Positions 51,817 to 61,533 of a stretch of 64,000 bases of DNA are shown here, one piece after another. Position numbers and translations under genes: made by a program. The notes under the pieces were generated by a model that was not told where the DNA came from, did not search any database, and saw nothing but the letters and a program-made list of their open reading frames with translations. The stretch is from Janthinobacterium sp. CG3 (lineage in GTDB: Bacteria; Pseudomonadota; Gammaproteobacteria; Burkholderiales; Burkholderiaceae_D), in contig NZ_KB467824.1 in the NCBI RefSeq assembly GCF_000344615.1, positions 3,543,513 through 3,607,512 on the forward strand, in the 5' to 3' direction. Within the stretch, counting starts at the first letter, position 1. Every line of letters starts with the position of its first letter.

Positions 51817-52668
51817 TCAAAACGCCTGGTAGGCGATGACGTCCGATTGCTGCTCGCCGAGGCCGGCGATGCCCAGGCGCAGCGTGTCGCCTTTTTTCAG
51901 GAAACGCTGCGGCTTGCGCCCGGCGCCCACGCCCGGCGGCGTGCCGGTGGCGATGACGTCGCCCGGTTCCAGCGTCATGAACTGCGACAGGTAGCTGACG
52001 ATCTGCGCGACGCTGAAGATCATCGTTTCGGTGTTGCCGGTTTGCATGCGCTTGCCGTTCAGTTCCAGGTACAGGTCGAGCCGCTGCACGTCGACCACCT
52101 CGTCGCGCGTCACCAGCCACGGTCCGACCGGGCCGAAGGTGTCGCAGCCCTTGCCCTTGTCCCACTGCGGGCCACGTTCGAGCTGGTAGGAGCGCTCGGA
52201 CAGGTCGTTGACGACGCAATAGCCGGCCACGTAGTTCAAGGCCTCTTCCTCGCCGACGTACTGCGCGCGGGTGCCGATGACGACCCCCAGCTCGACTTCC
52301 CAGTCGGTCTTTTTCGAGCCCTTCGGCAGCATCACCGCGTCGTCCGGTCCGGACAGGCAGCTGGTCGCCTTCATGAAGACGATCGGCTCGGCCGGCGCCG
52401 GCAGGCCGGCCTCGGCGGCGTGGTCGGCGTAGTTCAAGCCGATGCCGATGAATTTGCCGACGCGCGCCAGCGGCACGCCGAAGCGCGGGTTGCCGCGCAC
52501 CAGCGGCAGCGTTTCCGGGTCGAGCTTGTTCAGCTTGCGCAGCGCCTTGTCCGACAGCTGGCCGGCGTCGATGTCGGCGATGACGCCGGACAGGTCGCGC
52601 AGCTTGCCGAATTCATCGATCAAGCCGGGTTTTTCTTTGCCGGGGCGGCCATAGCGAACCAATTTCAT
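51817..52668 (-). CDS. Fumarylacetoacetate hydrolase (FAH) family protein
   Basis: A 283-residue enzyme. IGIGLNYADHAAEAG and PIVFMKATSCLSGPDDAV open the FAH fold; DWEVELGVVIGTRAQYV carries the metal-ligand Glu pair and GDVIATGTPPGVGAG the C-terminal signature. This is the group of 2,4-diketo-3-deoxy-type hydrolases and decarboxylases. Start ATG 52668 is chosen because AAGGAAG sits just upstream and the six-residue extension is not conserved. It is 14 bases from the MFS gene on the same strand, so the two likely form an operon. Confidence 0.9.
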   Translation of the reverse strand: MKLVRYGRPGKEKPGLIDEFGKLRDLSGVIADIDAGQLSDKALRKLNKLDPETLPLVRGNPRFGVPLARVGKFIGIGLNYADHAAEAGLPAPAEPIVFMKATSCLSGPDDAVMLPKGSKKTDWEVELGVVIGTRAQYVGEEEALNYVAGYCVVNDLSERSYQLERGPQWDKGKGCDTFGPVGPWLVTRDEVVDVQRLDLYLELNGKRMQTGNTETMIFSVAQIVSYLSQFMTLEPGDVIATGTPPGVGAGRKPQRFLKKGDTLRLGIAGLGEQQSDVIAYQAF

Positions 52669-52682
52669 ATTCTTCCTTCGAG

Positions 52683-53969
52683 TCATGTGAGTGCCGTGCA
52701 GGGCGCCATTTTACCGGATGCCGAAGCGCCGCCGTGGCGGCGCAGGAAAAACCGCAGCAGCCCGGGCAGTTGCAGCACGATCAACAGCGCGAACGCGACC
52801 TGGTAAGCCTGCGCCGGATACTGCCGCGCCGCGTTCGGCGTCCAGAAGCACAGGATCATGCCGAAGCCGGCCTGGACCAAGAAAGCGCCGACGAAAATGA
52901 GCAGGTTCAGGCAGGTGGCCGCGCGCCCGGCCAGCGCCGCCGGCACGCTTTGCGAAACGATCGCGTATTCCAGGCCGGTGATGGTGCCCACCAGCGTGAA
53001 CGCGATCGCCAGCCACAGCATGTTGGGCCCGTAGTCGCACACCAGCGCGCACTGCACCGCGACGAAGACGACGATGCCGCCGGCGGCCACGCTGAGCGGC
53101 GGCACGCCGCGCCGCGCGGCCGCCTCGGCCAGCTTGCCGACGCCGACCGCGCCGACGATGACGGCGCCCATGCTCAGCGCCAGCACCCTCGCCACGGCGG
53201 GCGCCGGCAGCTTGACGACGTCGCCCAGCCATTGGCCGATCCACAGCCCCTGCACGCCGAAAAACACGGCGTGCGGCACCAGCATCAGGGCGATGGTGTC
53301 GCGGAAGGCGCGGTTGCGGTAGACCTCGCGCAGCGAGTCCAGCGTCACCGGCCGGCGCTGCGCGCCCAACTCCGGGCTGGGCGCCCAGCGGTGCACCAGC
53401 AGGCTGACCAGCAAGGCCGCCACGGCCAGCGCGTTGAACACGCCGCGCCAGTCGATCGACTGCAGCGCCAGCTCGACCGGCTGGGTGGCCGAGGCCGAAC
53501 CCAAGCCGCCGATGGCGATCAGGTAGCCGTGCACCGCCGGCAGCTGGACCGGCGGCACCCAGGTCGAGATCGCCTTGACGGCGGACATGAAGCTGCCGCC
53601 CAGGCCGGCGCCCATGACGACGCGCGCCAGTATCAGCGCGCCGAAGCTGTGGCCGTGGCTGAACATCAGCACGCCCAGCGCCGCCAGCAGCAGCAGCAGC
53701 GACTGCACTCTGCGCGGGCCGTAGCGGTCCAGCGCGACGCCGATCGGCAGTTGCACCAGCGCGAAGGACAGGAAGAAGGCGCTGCTGAGCAGCGCCACTT
53801 GCAGCTGATTCAAACTCAACTCCGCCTGCAGGTGCGGGGTCAGCACGGCGTTCACCGTGCGCAGCAGGCAGGACAGGTAATGGCCCAGCGCGAACGGCAG
53901 GAACACCTGGAAAAACACGGCCACCCCGGGCATCTTCCCGGCCGGCCACCGCGGTTGCAGCTTGACCAT
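52683..53969 (-). CDS. MFS transporter
   Basis: A 428-residue permease with twelve predicted helices. The MFS motif A is seen as VALDRYGPRRVQSLLLL, and the central loop as SPELGAQRRPVTLDSLREVYRNR. Start ATG 53969 has AAGGAGG six bases upstream; the extra upstream frame is not used. It is adjacent to the FAH-family enzyme and probably imports that enzyme's substrate or a related acid. Substrate not inferable from sequence. Confidence 0.9.
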   Translation of the reverse strand: MVKLQPRWPAGKMPGVAVFFQVFLPFALGHYLSCLLRTVNAVLTPHLQAELSLNQLQVALLSSAFFLSFALVQLPIGVALDRYGPRRVQSLLLLLAALGVLMFSHGHSFGALILARVVMGAGLGGSFMSAVKAISTWVPPVQLPAVHGYLIAIGGLGSASATQPVELALQSIDWRGVFNALAVAALLVSLLVHRWAPSPELGAQRRPVTLDSLREVYRNRAFRDTIALMLVPHAVFFGVQGLWIGQWLGDVVKLPAPAVARVLALSMGAVIVGAVGVGKLAEAAARRGVPPLSVAAGGIVVFVAVQCALVCDYGPNMLWLAIAFTLVGTITGLEYAIVSQSVPAALAGRAATCLNLLIFVGAFLVQAGFGMILCFWTPNAARQYPAQAYQVAFALLIVLQLPGLLRFFLRRHGGASASGKMAPCTALT

Positions 53970-54180
53970 CACGTCCTCCTTGTTGAGGGCACGGCGGCGC
54001 CGCCCGGGTCGGGCCGCATCACCGTTATTGCATCGAGATACCATCGATATACGGCTGGAATACCGCGCGCGCGCCGGGCAAAGGCGGGGGCCGAATTGCT
54101 CCCGGCCCGGCGGCTTTTTGGCCGGGCAGGCGCGCCGGGCCGCGCGCGGTTGGGCCGCGCATTGACACCCCGGATTGTGC

Positions 54181-54234
54181 GACTGGTATGACTGGTGCGG
54201 CTGGTATGACTGGTGCGGCTGGTGCGGCTGGTGT
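54181..54234. repeat. Tandem 9-bp repeat
   Basis: Six consecutive units of the type GRCTGGTRY (GACTGGTAT, GACTGGTGC, GGCTGGTAT, GACTGGTGC, GGCTGGTGC, GGCTGGTGT). It lies in the 300-base gap between the MFS gene and the radical SAM gene, just past the latter's stop. No gene in the gap. Confidence 0.85.
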
Positions 54235-54273
54235 CGCGCGTGCGCGCCGTGCGGCTGTGCGGCGCGGCGCGCG

Positions 54274-55725
54274 CTACGCCAGTTTGCTGTCGCCGCAAGC
54301 GTCGCCGGCGCCGCCGTGGCCGCGCCCGGCCGGTTGCAGCGGAATCACCTTGCGCGGCGCGTCGGCGTCCTCCTCGAAGAAGAATTTCTTCTCGCCGAAG
54401 GCCGGCTTCAGGTGGTCCAACCAGGTCGCCGACGGGTCGAACTTGGCGTAGAACGGCTTGCGCACCCAGTCCGGGTTGCGCGCCTGCAGGAACTGCAGCG
54501 CGAACAGCTTTTCGCCGCCGATGGTGACGACGCCGTCGATGACGACCTTGCCGGGGAAGGCGCTCATCGACGGCCCGCGCACCGTGCGCGACAGGCCCGA
54601 CACCATCTGGTAGGCGGCCTGGAAGATCTCGTGCGCCTTCGCCAGCGGCAGCTGGAAGTATTCGCTGGGGCCGGTGTCGCGCTCGACGAACATGTAGTAG
54701 GGAATCGCGCCCAAGCGCACCCCGGTCTGCCACAGCTCGGCCCAGCCTTTGGGGTCTTCGTTGATGTGGCGGATCAGCGGCCCCTGCATGCGCACCGTGG
54801 CGCCGGTGCCGACGATGCGCTTGACGGCCCGCTGGGCGATGTCCTGGCGCAGTTCGACGGCGTGGCTGTAGTGCGCCATCACGGCCAGGTTTTTGCCGGC
54901 CTTGACGACCCGCTCGAACAGGCGCAGCAGGTCGTCGGCGTCCTTGTCGCTGACGAAGCGCTGCGGCCAGTACGCCACCGACTTGGTGCCGATGCGGATG
55001 TTCTGGATGTGCGCCAGTTCCGGCTGCAGCAGCGGCTCGATGTAGGCGGCCAGCGAGCGCGTGTTCATGATCATCGGGTCGCCGCCGGTGATCAACACGT
55101 CGGTCACCTCCGGGTGCAGCTTCAGGTAGGACACCAGTTCGCCGGACTCGCTGGCGTCGAACTTCATGTCCTCCATGCCGACGAACTGCGGCCAGCGGAA
55201 GCAGAAGGTGCAATAGGCGTGGCAGGTCTGGCCGGAGCTGGGGAAAAACAGCACCGTCTGGTCGTACTTGTGTTGCAGGCCGCGCAGCGGCGCGTCGTTC
55301 ACGCGCGGCACGTTGTGCGTCATCTGCCCGGCCGGGTGCGGGTTCATGCGCATGCGGATGCCGTGCACGAAGCGGGCGATGGCTTGCGGATCGCGTTTGA
55401 GCAACACCAGGTCGCGCAACTGCGCGTATTCGGCCGCCGGCAGCATGTCGCGGTGCGGGAACGTCAGGCGGTAGATCGGGTCGTCCGGGATGTTGCTCCA
55501 GTCGATCAGGTGGTCCATCACGTACTCGTTGGTGCGAAACGGCAGCACGTGCGAGACCACCTGCACGGCCTCCTGCTGCTCGGCGCCGAGCAAGCCCCAC
55601 TGGCGCGACTGGACGATGCTCTGGCGCGTGTAGGGCTTGAATTTGGCTGGCACGGCGCCGCTGCTGGCGATGGCGGGGCCGCTGGCGGCGGTGGCGGTGT
55701 TGTTGGTGGTGGTGGTGGTGGTCAA
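54274..55725 (-). CDS. Lysine 2,3-aminomutase-like radical SAM protein (KamA family)
   Basis: A 483-residue radical SAM enzyme. The iron-sulfur cluster motif CHAYCTFC lies at Cys168, Cys172 and Cys175; TDVLITGGDPMIMNTRSL is the SAM-binding GGE-like stretch; PSMSAFPGKVVIDGVV keeps the PLP-binding Lys of the family. It is longer than lysine 2,3-aminomutase (about 415) and EpmB (about 340). Start is TTG 55725, preceded by GGAG; the codons right after it are six ACC repeats (Thr). A TTG four codons upstream overlaps the ribosome site. Substrate (lysine, arginine or other) uncertain. Confidence 0.85.
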   Translation of the reverse strand: MTTTTTTNNTATAASGPAIASSGAVPAKFKPYTRQSIVQSRQWGLLGAEQQEAVQVVSHVLPFRTNEYVMDHLIDWSNIPDDPIYRLTFPHRDMLPAAEYAQLRDLVLLKRDPQAIARFVHGIRMRMNPHPAGQMTHNVPRVNDAPLRGLQHKYDQTVLFFPSSGQTCHAYCTFCFRWPQFVGMEDMKFDASESGELVSYLKLHPEVTDVLITGGDPMIMNTRSLAAYIEPLLQPELAHIQNIRIGTKSVAYWPQRFVSDKDADDLLRLFERVVKAGKNLAVMAHYSHAVELRQDIAQRAVKRIVGTGATVRMQGPLIRHINEDPKGWAELWQTGVRLGAIPYYMFVERDTGPSEYFQLPLAKAHEIFQAAYQMVSGLSRTVRGPSMSAFPGKVVIDGVVTIGGEKLFALQFLQARNPDWVRKPFYAKFDPSATWLDHLKPAFGEKKFFFEEDADAPRKVIPLQPAGRGHGGAGDACGDSKLA

Positions 55726-55989
55726 GGCGCTCTCCAATCAGGTGTCGGTAACCGGCGGCGCCCGCCTTTGCCGTGGCGGACCCCAGTGCGGCCCCGCTGT
55801 TTGTGCGTTCGGGCCATGTTTCGATGGTAGGCCGACGACGCGAAAAGTTCTTGTCGCACATCAATTGTTTTCCACTCGGAAATTGTATTCGGGGCTCGGA
55901 CGAGGCCTGATTGTTCTAGCGCAATCCATGTGGGCGGCGCGGGGGGTACATTACATTCATGCACATGAGCAACATTCGCCATGCCGCCG

Positions 55990-56002
55990 CCCCCCCCCCC
56001 CC
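55990..56002. repeat. Poly-C tract upstream of a Cache-domain gene
   Basis: Thirteen consecutive C residues lying 17 bases before the ATG of the secreted Cache protein and just ahead of its AAAAGGAGA ribosome site. Homopolymer tracts of this length are prone to slippage. Confidence 0.9.
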
Positions 56003-56019
56003 ACCAAAAGGAGAACACC

Positions 56020-56484
56020 ATGCAACGCTTATTCGCCGCCACCGCTCTGTGCCTGGCCCTGTCCGCCACCAGCTCCGGCGCCTTCGCCAACGCCGAGCCG
56101 ACCGAAAAAGACGCCATCGCGATGGCCGAAAAAGGCGCCGCCTTCATGAAGGCGCACGGCAAGGAGGAGATGATGAAAAAAATCAGCGCCAAGGACCCCG
56201 AGTTCATCCAGGGTTCGCTGTACGTCGACATGCGCGACATCAACAGCGGCATCGTGTTGGCGCACCCGGTCAACCAGTCCATCGTCGGCAAGGACTTGAC
56301 CGACGTGCCCGACGCCAACGGCAAGAAATACCGCCGCGAGATCATCGAACTGGCGCAAAAGAAAGGCAAGGGCTGGGTCGACTACCAGTACAAGAACCCG
56401 ACCAGCGGCAAGATCGAGCCGAAAACCACCTACATCCTGCGGGTCGGCGACGTGGTGCTCGAGGCCGGCATCTACAAGAAATAA
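56020..56484 (+). CDS. Secreted single-Cache-domain protein
   Basis: A 154-residue secreted protein: signal peptide MQRLFAATALCLALSATSSG-AFA, then an sCache_2-type domain (EPTEKDAIAMAEKGAAFMKAHG, DPEFIQGSLYVDMRDINSG, GWVDYQYKNPTSGKIEPKTTYI). This fold binds small ligands in chemoreceptors, but here it is a free periplasmic protein with no membrane anchor. It starts at ATG 56020, with AAAAGGAGA five to seven bases upstream, and is 60 bases from a chemoreceptor gene, suggesting it delivers or modulates ligand signalling to that receptor. Confidence 0.8.
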   Translation: MQRLFAATALCLALSATSSGAFANAEPTEKDAIAMAEKGAAFMKAHGKEEMMKKISAKDPEFIQGSLYVDMRDINSGIVLAHPVNQSIVGKDLTDVPDANGKKYRREIIELAQKKGKGWVDYQYKNPTSGKIEPKTTYILRVGDVVLEAGIYKK

Positions 56485-56544
56485 GCCGCGGCTCCCGCCA
56501 TGCCGCGGCAGCCCCGAATGACGCCACTGGCGGGAGAGTGAACC

Positions 56545-58323
56545 ATGTTGAAGAGTTTGCGTATCGGTCCGAAACTACTGCTGGCGCCCTGCCTGGTGCT
56601 GCTGCTGCTGGTGGCCACGGCGGCCGGCGCCTATTACGGCATGGTGCGGCAAAACCGCTCGATGGAAAACCTGGCGCAGGTGCACATGGGGCGCATGAGC
56701 GCCGCGGCCGACGTCGCCGGCGACGCCAAGTACGTGCACGCCAACACCTACCAGTTGCTGTCGTGGATCAGCGGCAGTTTCGCCCAGGCCAGGCTGGACG
56801 GGCTGATGCGGCAGATCAAAAGCAAGCACGGCGCCATCGAACAGCAACTGGCGCGCCTGGCGGTCGCCGCCGCGCCCGACGAGGCGGCCCTGCTGAAGGA
56901 CGCCCAGGGCGCGCTGGCCAGTTACCGCAAGGCCGTCACCGAGACCATGGAACTGGCGCAGATGGACCTGTCGATCGCCGCCAATTCGATGGCCAAGGCG
57001 GAGAAGCAGTTCCTCGCGCTCAACGAGCAACTGGCGCAGCTGGGCGCGCTGGAAAAACGCCTCGGCGCCAGCGCCCACCAGCAGGCCAAGGCCGAGTTCA
57101 ACGCGCTCGGGCTGGGCATGGCGGCGCTGGTGCTGCTGTCGATCGCGCTGTCGCTGGTGGTGACGATCTGGGTGCGCCAGGCGATGCTGCGCGACATCGG
57201 CCTGATCTCCGAGGTGGTGCACGAGCTGGCCGACGGCAGCCTGATCGGCGCGGCGCGCAACGACGGGCGCGACGAGATCGCCCAGACCTCGCGCCTGCTC
57301 GACCAGAGCATCGCCCACTTGAACCAGACGCTGCGCACCATCGTCGCGGCGGTGCAGTCGATCGACCAGGCCTCGCATGAAATCGCCGACGGCAACCTGG
57401 ACCTGTCCGGCCGCACCGAGGTGCAGGCGGCCGCGCTGGAGCAAGTCGCCAGCGCGATGGCCAGCCTGACGCTGGCGGTGACGCAAAACGCCGGCAACGC
57501 CAAGCAAGCGTGCGCGTTGGCGGCCGACGCCGCCGCGCTGGCGCTGCGCGGCGGCAGCGCCATGGGCCAGGCGGTGACGACGATGGAAACCATCCGCGCC
57601 CATTCGCGCCAGATCGTCGACATCACCTCGGTGATCGACGGCATCTCCTTCCAGACCAACATCCTGGCGCTGAACGCGGCCGTCGAGGCGGCGCGCGCCG
57701 GCGAGCAGGGCCGCGGCTTCGCGGTGGTCGCCGCCGAGGTGCGCAACCTGGCGCAGCGCTCGGCCGCCGCCGCCAAGGAAATCAAGGCGCTGATCGCCAC
57801 CTCGGTCGGCACCATCGACGACGGCAGCGTGCTGGTGCAGCAAGCCGGCGCCAGCATGGCCGACATCGTCGCCTCGGTGCAGCAGGTCAACGAGGTGATC
57901 GGCCGCATCAGCGCCGCCAGCGCCGAGCAGGCCGAGGGCATCGGCGACGTCAACGAGGCGGTCGGCAAGATGGACGACATGACGCAGCAAAACGCCGCGC
58001 TGGTCGAGCAGGCCGCCGCCGCCGCCGCCAGCCTGCAAGACCAGACCGCGCGCCTGTCGCAGGCCGCGCTGGTGTTCAAGATCGACGCGCCCGGGACGGC
58101 GCCGGCGACGGCGCGCTCGGCGGCGGCGGCGGCGGCGGCGCGCTCGGCCGGCACGGCGGCGGCCGCCGCCGCCGGCGCCGCGCGGCCCCCGGCCAAGGCG
58201 CCGGCCCGCGCCGCGCTGAAGGGCGACCTGGAGCGGCGCGCCGACGGCGGCCCGCTGCGCGGCGGCGCCAACGCCGACCGCCGCAACGCCCCCGGCTGGG
58301 GCGGCCAACGGCGCGACGGTTGA
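56545..58323 (+). CDS. Methyl-accepting chemotaxis protein
   Basis: A 592-residue receptor. TM1 is residues 11-31, the periplasmic part a four-helix-bundle (about 32-187), TM2 188-210, then HAMP and the signalling domain with tip [20 protein letters not shown]. The last 60 residues are an Ala/Arg/Gly-rich tail ([20 protein letters not shown] and following) without a CheR pentapeptide. It lies 60 bases after the secreted Cache protein, with GGGAGAG before the ATG; the pair probably acts together. The receptor's own ligand domain is not of the Cache type. Confidence 0.92.
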   Translation: MLKSLRIGPKLLLAPCLVLLLLVATAAGAYYGMVRQNRSMENLAQVHMGRMSAAADVAGDAKYVHANTYQLLSWISGSFAQARLDGLMRQIKSKHGAIEQQLARLAVAAAPDEAALLKDAQGALASYRKAVTETMELAQMDLSIAANSMAKAEKQFLALNEQLAQLGALEKRLGASAHQQAKAEFNALGLGMAALVLLSIALSLVVTIWVRQAMLRDIGLISEVVHELADGSLIGAARNDGRDEIAQTSRLLDQSIAHLNQTLRTIVAAVQSIDQASHEIADGNLDLSGRTEVQAAALEQVASAMASLTLAVTQNAGNAKQACALAADAAALALRGGSAMGQAVTTMETIRAHSRQIVDITSVIDGISFQTNILALNAAVEAARAGEQGRGFAVVAAEVRNLAQRSAAAAKEIKALIATSVGTIDDGSVLVQQAGASMADIVASVQQVNEVIGRISAASAEQAEGIGDVNEAVGKMDDMTQQNAALVEQAAAAAASLQDQTARLSQAALVFKIDAPGTAPATARSAAAAAAARSAGTAAAAAAGAARPPAKAPARAALKGDLERRADGGPLRGGANADRRNAPGWGGQRRDG

Positions 58324-58379
58324 GGGCGGCAGTTAAGCCGGTTTTGTAGCTCGGGTTAGCGGCCCGCCAACGTCGCGGT

Positions 58380-58946
58380 TTAGCGCAGCGGCCGACTCAG
58401 GAAGCGCGAGCCGGCCAGGCCGAAACGCCACGGCAGCTCGACCGCCTTGGAAATGCCGATGCGCGGCCCGGCCACGATATCGGGCGTCTCGGCGCGCGCG
58501 CTCAGCTGGAACGGCGCCGCGTCGAGCGCCATGTCGTTGAGCCCGGCGTCCACCGCCAGCGCCTGGCAGAGCCGGCCCGGCCCGGCGCACAGCAGGCGCG
58601 CGTCGGCCAGGCCGCGCCGGCTGCGCATCTGCGCCAGCCCGGCCAGCGGCTCGATCGCGCGGATCAACACGCCGGCGCCGTGGCCCTCTTCGCGGCAGAC
58701 GACGTTCAGACACCAGTGCAAACCGTAGGAGCGGTACACATAGCTGCGCCCCGGCGGCCCGAACATCGGCGCGTTGCGCCGGGTCGGGCCGCCGAAGGTG
58801 TGCGAGGCCGGATCGGCGCGGTCGTAGGCCTCGGTCTCGACGATGCGCCCGCCGACGCCGCCGACCAGCAGCGTGGCGCCGATCAATTGCTGGGCCACAT
58901 ACAACGAGGGCGCGCTAAAATCAATGCCGGGAAGCAGGATAGTCAT
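58380..58946 (-). CDS. 3-methyladenine DNA glycosylase (AAG/MPG family)
   Basis: A 188-residue base-excision repair enzyme of the human AAG type. RIVETEAYDRADPASHTFGGPTRRNAPMF (parts at 34-62), GRSYVYRSYGLHWCLNVVC and GAGVLIRAIEPLAG are the conserved motifs; the catalytic Glu is in VETEAY. It removes alkylated bases. ATG 58946 has no strong ribosome site; upstream starts in the same frame would add an Arg-rich stretch not seen in the family. Normal length is about 190-210. Confidence 0.88.
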   Translation of the reverse strand: MTILLPGIDFSAPSLYVAQQLIGATLLVGGVGGRIVETEAYDRADPASHTFGGPTRRNAPMFGPPGRSYVYRSYGLHWCLNVVCREEGHGAGVLIRAIEPLAGLAQMRSRRGLADARLLCAGPGRLCQALAVDAGLNDMALDAAPFQLSARAETPDIVAGPRIGISKAVELPWRFGLAGSRFLSRPLR

Positions 58947-59188
58947 GCGCCCGATTGTATACCGGCGGCGGCCGCCGCGCTTCTTATCGAATCGGCATGA
59001 TGGACGCGCCGACATGCCGCCACGACGGCGCGGAAACACGCCGGCGCGTGCATTTCTTTAAAAAAATATCGACTTTTTTCAAGGCGCCGCCCAGGAATAC
59101 AAGCAATTGCCGGCAGTAAACAGCGATAATCGGGTGTGGCGCGCCGGCGCCGCGCGTATACCCATGCAAGCCTGACCTGAAGACAACG

Positions 59189-60055
59189 ATGACGAAAGTG
59201 GCAGCCACAGCGAAAGCAGACGAAGACGATCCGGTCGCGGCCCTGATGCGCTCGCTGCGCATCCCGCCCCGACCCAGCCTGCTCGTCGACTTGCAGCGCG
59301 AGCTGGCCGAGCCGGACCCGTCGCCGCGCCGGGTCGCCAAGATCATCGCCAACGACGTCGGCATCTCCGGCGCCCTGCTGAAGCTGGCCAATTCGCCGTT
59401 CTACGGCGCCGCGCGCAAGGCCAAGTCGGTCGAGCAGGGCATCAACTTCCTCGGCGTGAACCAGTGCAGCGCGCTGGTCACCGGCATGCTGGCGCGCCAG
59501 GCGGTCGAGGCCGAGGGCGTGTCGCTGAACGAATTCTGGGACGTCTCGGCCAAGCGCGCGCGCGCGCTGGTGTTCACCTCGCGCAAGCTGCGCATCGCCC
59601 CGCCCGACATCGCCCACACCTTCGGCCTGTTCTGCGACATCGGCGTGCCGCTGCTGATGAACCGCTTCCCCGACTACGTCAACACCTTCGAGGCGGCCAG
59701 CAACGACGCCGAGCATTGCTTCACCGTCATCGAGGACGCGCGCCACAACACCAACCACGCGGCGATCGGCTGCCTGCTGGCGCGCAACTGGGGCCTGTCG
59801 AGCGACGTCTCGTGGGCGATCCTGCTGCACCACGACTACCGCGTGCTGCAAGACCCGGCCACCGACGACGCCATCCGCTCGCTGGTGGCGCTGTCGCTGC
59901 TGGCCGAAAAGGGCATCCAGCGCTACCACGGCAACAGCAACTCGCTGGAGTGGGACAAGGGCGGCGCGCTGGCCTGCCGGCACCTCGGCCTGAGCGACGA
60001 GGAAACCGACGAGCTGCTCGACGAGCTGCACGAGATGTTCGACAGCGACCACTAA
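59189..60055 (+). CDS. HDOD-domain protein
   Basis: A 288-residue protein with an HDOD domain over about residues 20-225: PPRPSLLVDLQRELAEPDPSPRRVAKIIANDVGI, GINFLGVNQCSALVTGM and HTFGLFCDIGVPLLMNRFPDY, where the metal-binding HD of true phosphohydrolases is absent. Such domains serve in signalling, often with chemotaxis or c-di-GMP pathways. It has no attached receiver or GGDEF. Next gene starts 79 bases downstream on the same strand. Confidence 0.85.
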   Translation: MTKVAATAKADEDDPVAALMRSLRIPPRPSLLVDLQRELAEPDPSPRRVAKIIANDVGISGALLKLANSPFYGAARKAKSVEQGINFLGVNQCSALVTGMLARQAVEAEGVSLNEFWDVSAKRARALVFTSRKLRIAPPDIAHTFGLFCDIGVPLLMNRFPDYVNTFEAASNDAEHCFTVIEDARHNTNHAAIGCLLARNWGLSSDVSWAILLHHDYRVLQDPATDDAIRSLVALSLLAEKGIQRYHGNSNSLEWDKGGALACRHLGLSDEETDELLDELHEMFDSDH

Positions 60056-60133
60056 GGCATTCCAGCACTGCGCTACCGACCCGACCCGGCGCGCCCCCCC
60101 TACCACCCCGCACAGAACGATACCGATACCACC

Positions 60134-61342
60134 ATGCCAAAAAACAAGCGCCCCGCGCCCCGCAAATCGAGCGACACCGCCGCAGACAAAGACGATGTGC
60201 TGACGCAATCGCTGTGCGACCTGGCGCTCGACCTGGTCGAGCAGGAAGACAGCGACACCATGAGCGAGGTGCTGCGCCAGAAGGAAGTCGAGTTCCAGCG
60301 CATGATCCGCAAAAACCTCAACCAGAAGAAGGACGAGGTGCTGTACGAGGCCATCGAGCGCGCCAAGTACGAGGACGTCGGCGCCTACCAGTACCTGCGC
60401 GGCCACATCGAGGAGGCCGCCTCCACCGTGCTGATCCGCCGCGAGGGCGCGCCGACGATAGAGATCAACGCCTTCGTGGTGCCGCTGTTCGTGCACAGCA
60501 CCGGCGGCTTGCGGCAGGAGCAGGGTTTCCAGGACCAGGACGCGTTCGAGCAACTGGTGCAGAGCTTCCAGCAGGCGGGCCTGGAAAGCCCCAAGGCCAA
60601 GGTGGTGCTGATGAACCACGCCTACGACCTCGACGAAATCGACCGCATCACCTACAGCCACCTCAACGAGATGGTGCGCGACGCCTGGGCCTCGATGACG
60701 GACAAGAAGGTGACGGCGACGCCGGCGCTCGAGCGCAGCATCGCCGGCTGGAGCGACAGCGGCTTCGGCGCCGGCGACGCCGCCGTCGAATTGCGCTTCC
60801 TGCTCGGCTTCGCGCTCAAGCGCGCCGACGATCCGTTTTACCAGGCGCCCGAGGAGGAAGCCGCGGCCGACGCTTATTTCGCCGCGCGCATGGCGCGCTA
60901 CCAGGCCTGGACGGTGCGGGTGGCGCCGTTGCTGCAACGCTGCCTGGCGGCCCCCGGCGCGGCGCCGGAGATCCATTTCCTGTACCAGGACCTGTTCCAC
61001 GGCGGTAAGGAACAAGGCATGGCCGAATACTTCATGCTGCAAATGATGGCCGAGATCAACGCCGCGCTGCGGCAACACGGCGTCGCCGCCGGGCAGGCCG
61101 GCGCCGTGGTCGGGCCGGCCGACGTGCGCGGCGACATGGTGCTGCGGGTCAACCTGTACGCGGCCGGCGGCGCCCTGCTGGCGTCCTCGGAAAAGCCGCT
61201 CGACCTGGCCGCCGACCTGGCGGTGGAGGTCGACGACATCGCCGACGCCCTCGCCACCCTCGGCGTGCGCGACGTCGCGGTGGCGCTGCGCTTCGACGGC
61301 GCCGGCCTGGCGCTGGAAGCGCAGCCGTACCAGCCGCGGTAA
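60134..61342 (+). CDS. DUF2863-like protein
   Basis: A 402-residue cytoplasmic protein resembling the DUF2863 family known from Betaproteobacteria; function unknown. After a Lys/Pro-rich N-terminus come long helical regions (DVLTQSLCDLALDLVEQEDSDTMSEVL) and beta-rich parts with IEINAFVVPLFVHSTGG and PAPEIHFLYQDLFHGGKEQG. No signal peptide or transmembrane helix is visible, and no catalytic motif stands out. It follows the HDOD gene, and both could be co-expressed. I recognised the family by overall pattern only. Confidence 0.65.
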   Translation: MPKNKRPAPRKSSDTAADKDDVLTQSLCDLALDLVEQEDSDTMSEVLRQKEVEFQRMIRKNLNQKKDEVLYEAIERAKYEDVGAYQYLRGHIEEAASTVLIRREGAPTIEINAFVVPLFVHSTGGLRQEQGFQDQDAFEQLVQSFQQAGLESPKAKVVLMNHAYDLDEIDRITYSHLNEMVRDAWASMTDKKVTATPALERSIAGWSDSGFGAGDAAVELRFLLGFALKRADDPFYQAPEEEAAADAYFAARMARYQAWTVRVAPLLQRCLAAPGAAPEIHFLYQDLFHGGKEQGMAEYFMLQMMAEINAALRQHGVAAGQAGAVVGPADVRGDMVLRVNLYAAGGALLASSEKPLDLAADLAVEVDDIADALATLGVRDVAVALRFDGAGLALEAQPYQPR

Positions 61343-61533
61343 GCGGCGCCGCCCCCACCCGGGGCCCGCCTCGTCGGCCCTGGCGTGCGCCATCCGGCGG
61401 CGCGCCCGCCCTTCGCGGCATCCTCTGATCGTCGACAAGCGAAGCGCCGGCCATCGGCGCTAGACTTTCCACTCACATGGGAAGCGCCGGCGGCTGCGCT
61501 TCTTCCGTTCTTCATCGCATTCACGGAGGTCGC

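Noticed and set aside
54181-54234. CRISPR-like array
   Set aside because: Units are only 9 bp with no spacers; it is a simple tandem repeat.
54274-55725. KamA-like gene as EpmB (elongation factor P lysylation)
   Set aside because: 483 residues is far longer than EpmB (about 340) and no epmA or efp lies nearby.
53969-55864. 631-codon minus-strand ORF overlapping the KamA-like gene in another frame
   Set aside because: It owes its length to the 9-bp tandem repeat and GC bias; the KamA frame has a radical SAM motif.
58943-61438. 831-codon minus-strand ORF
   Set aside because: Antisense to the HDOD and DUF2863-like genes, both of which show clear family patterns.
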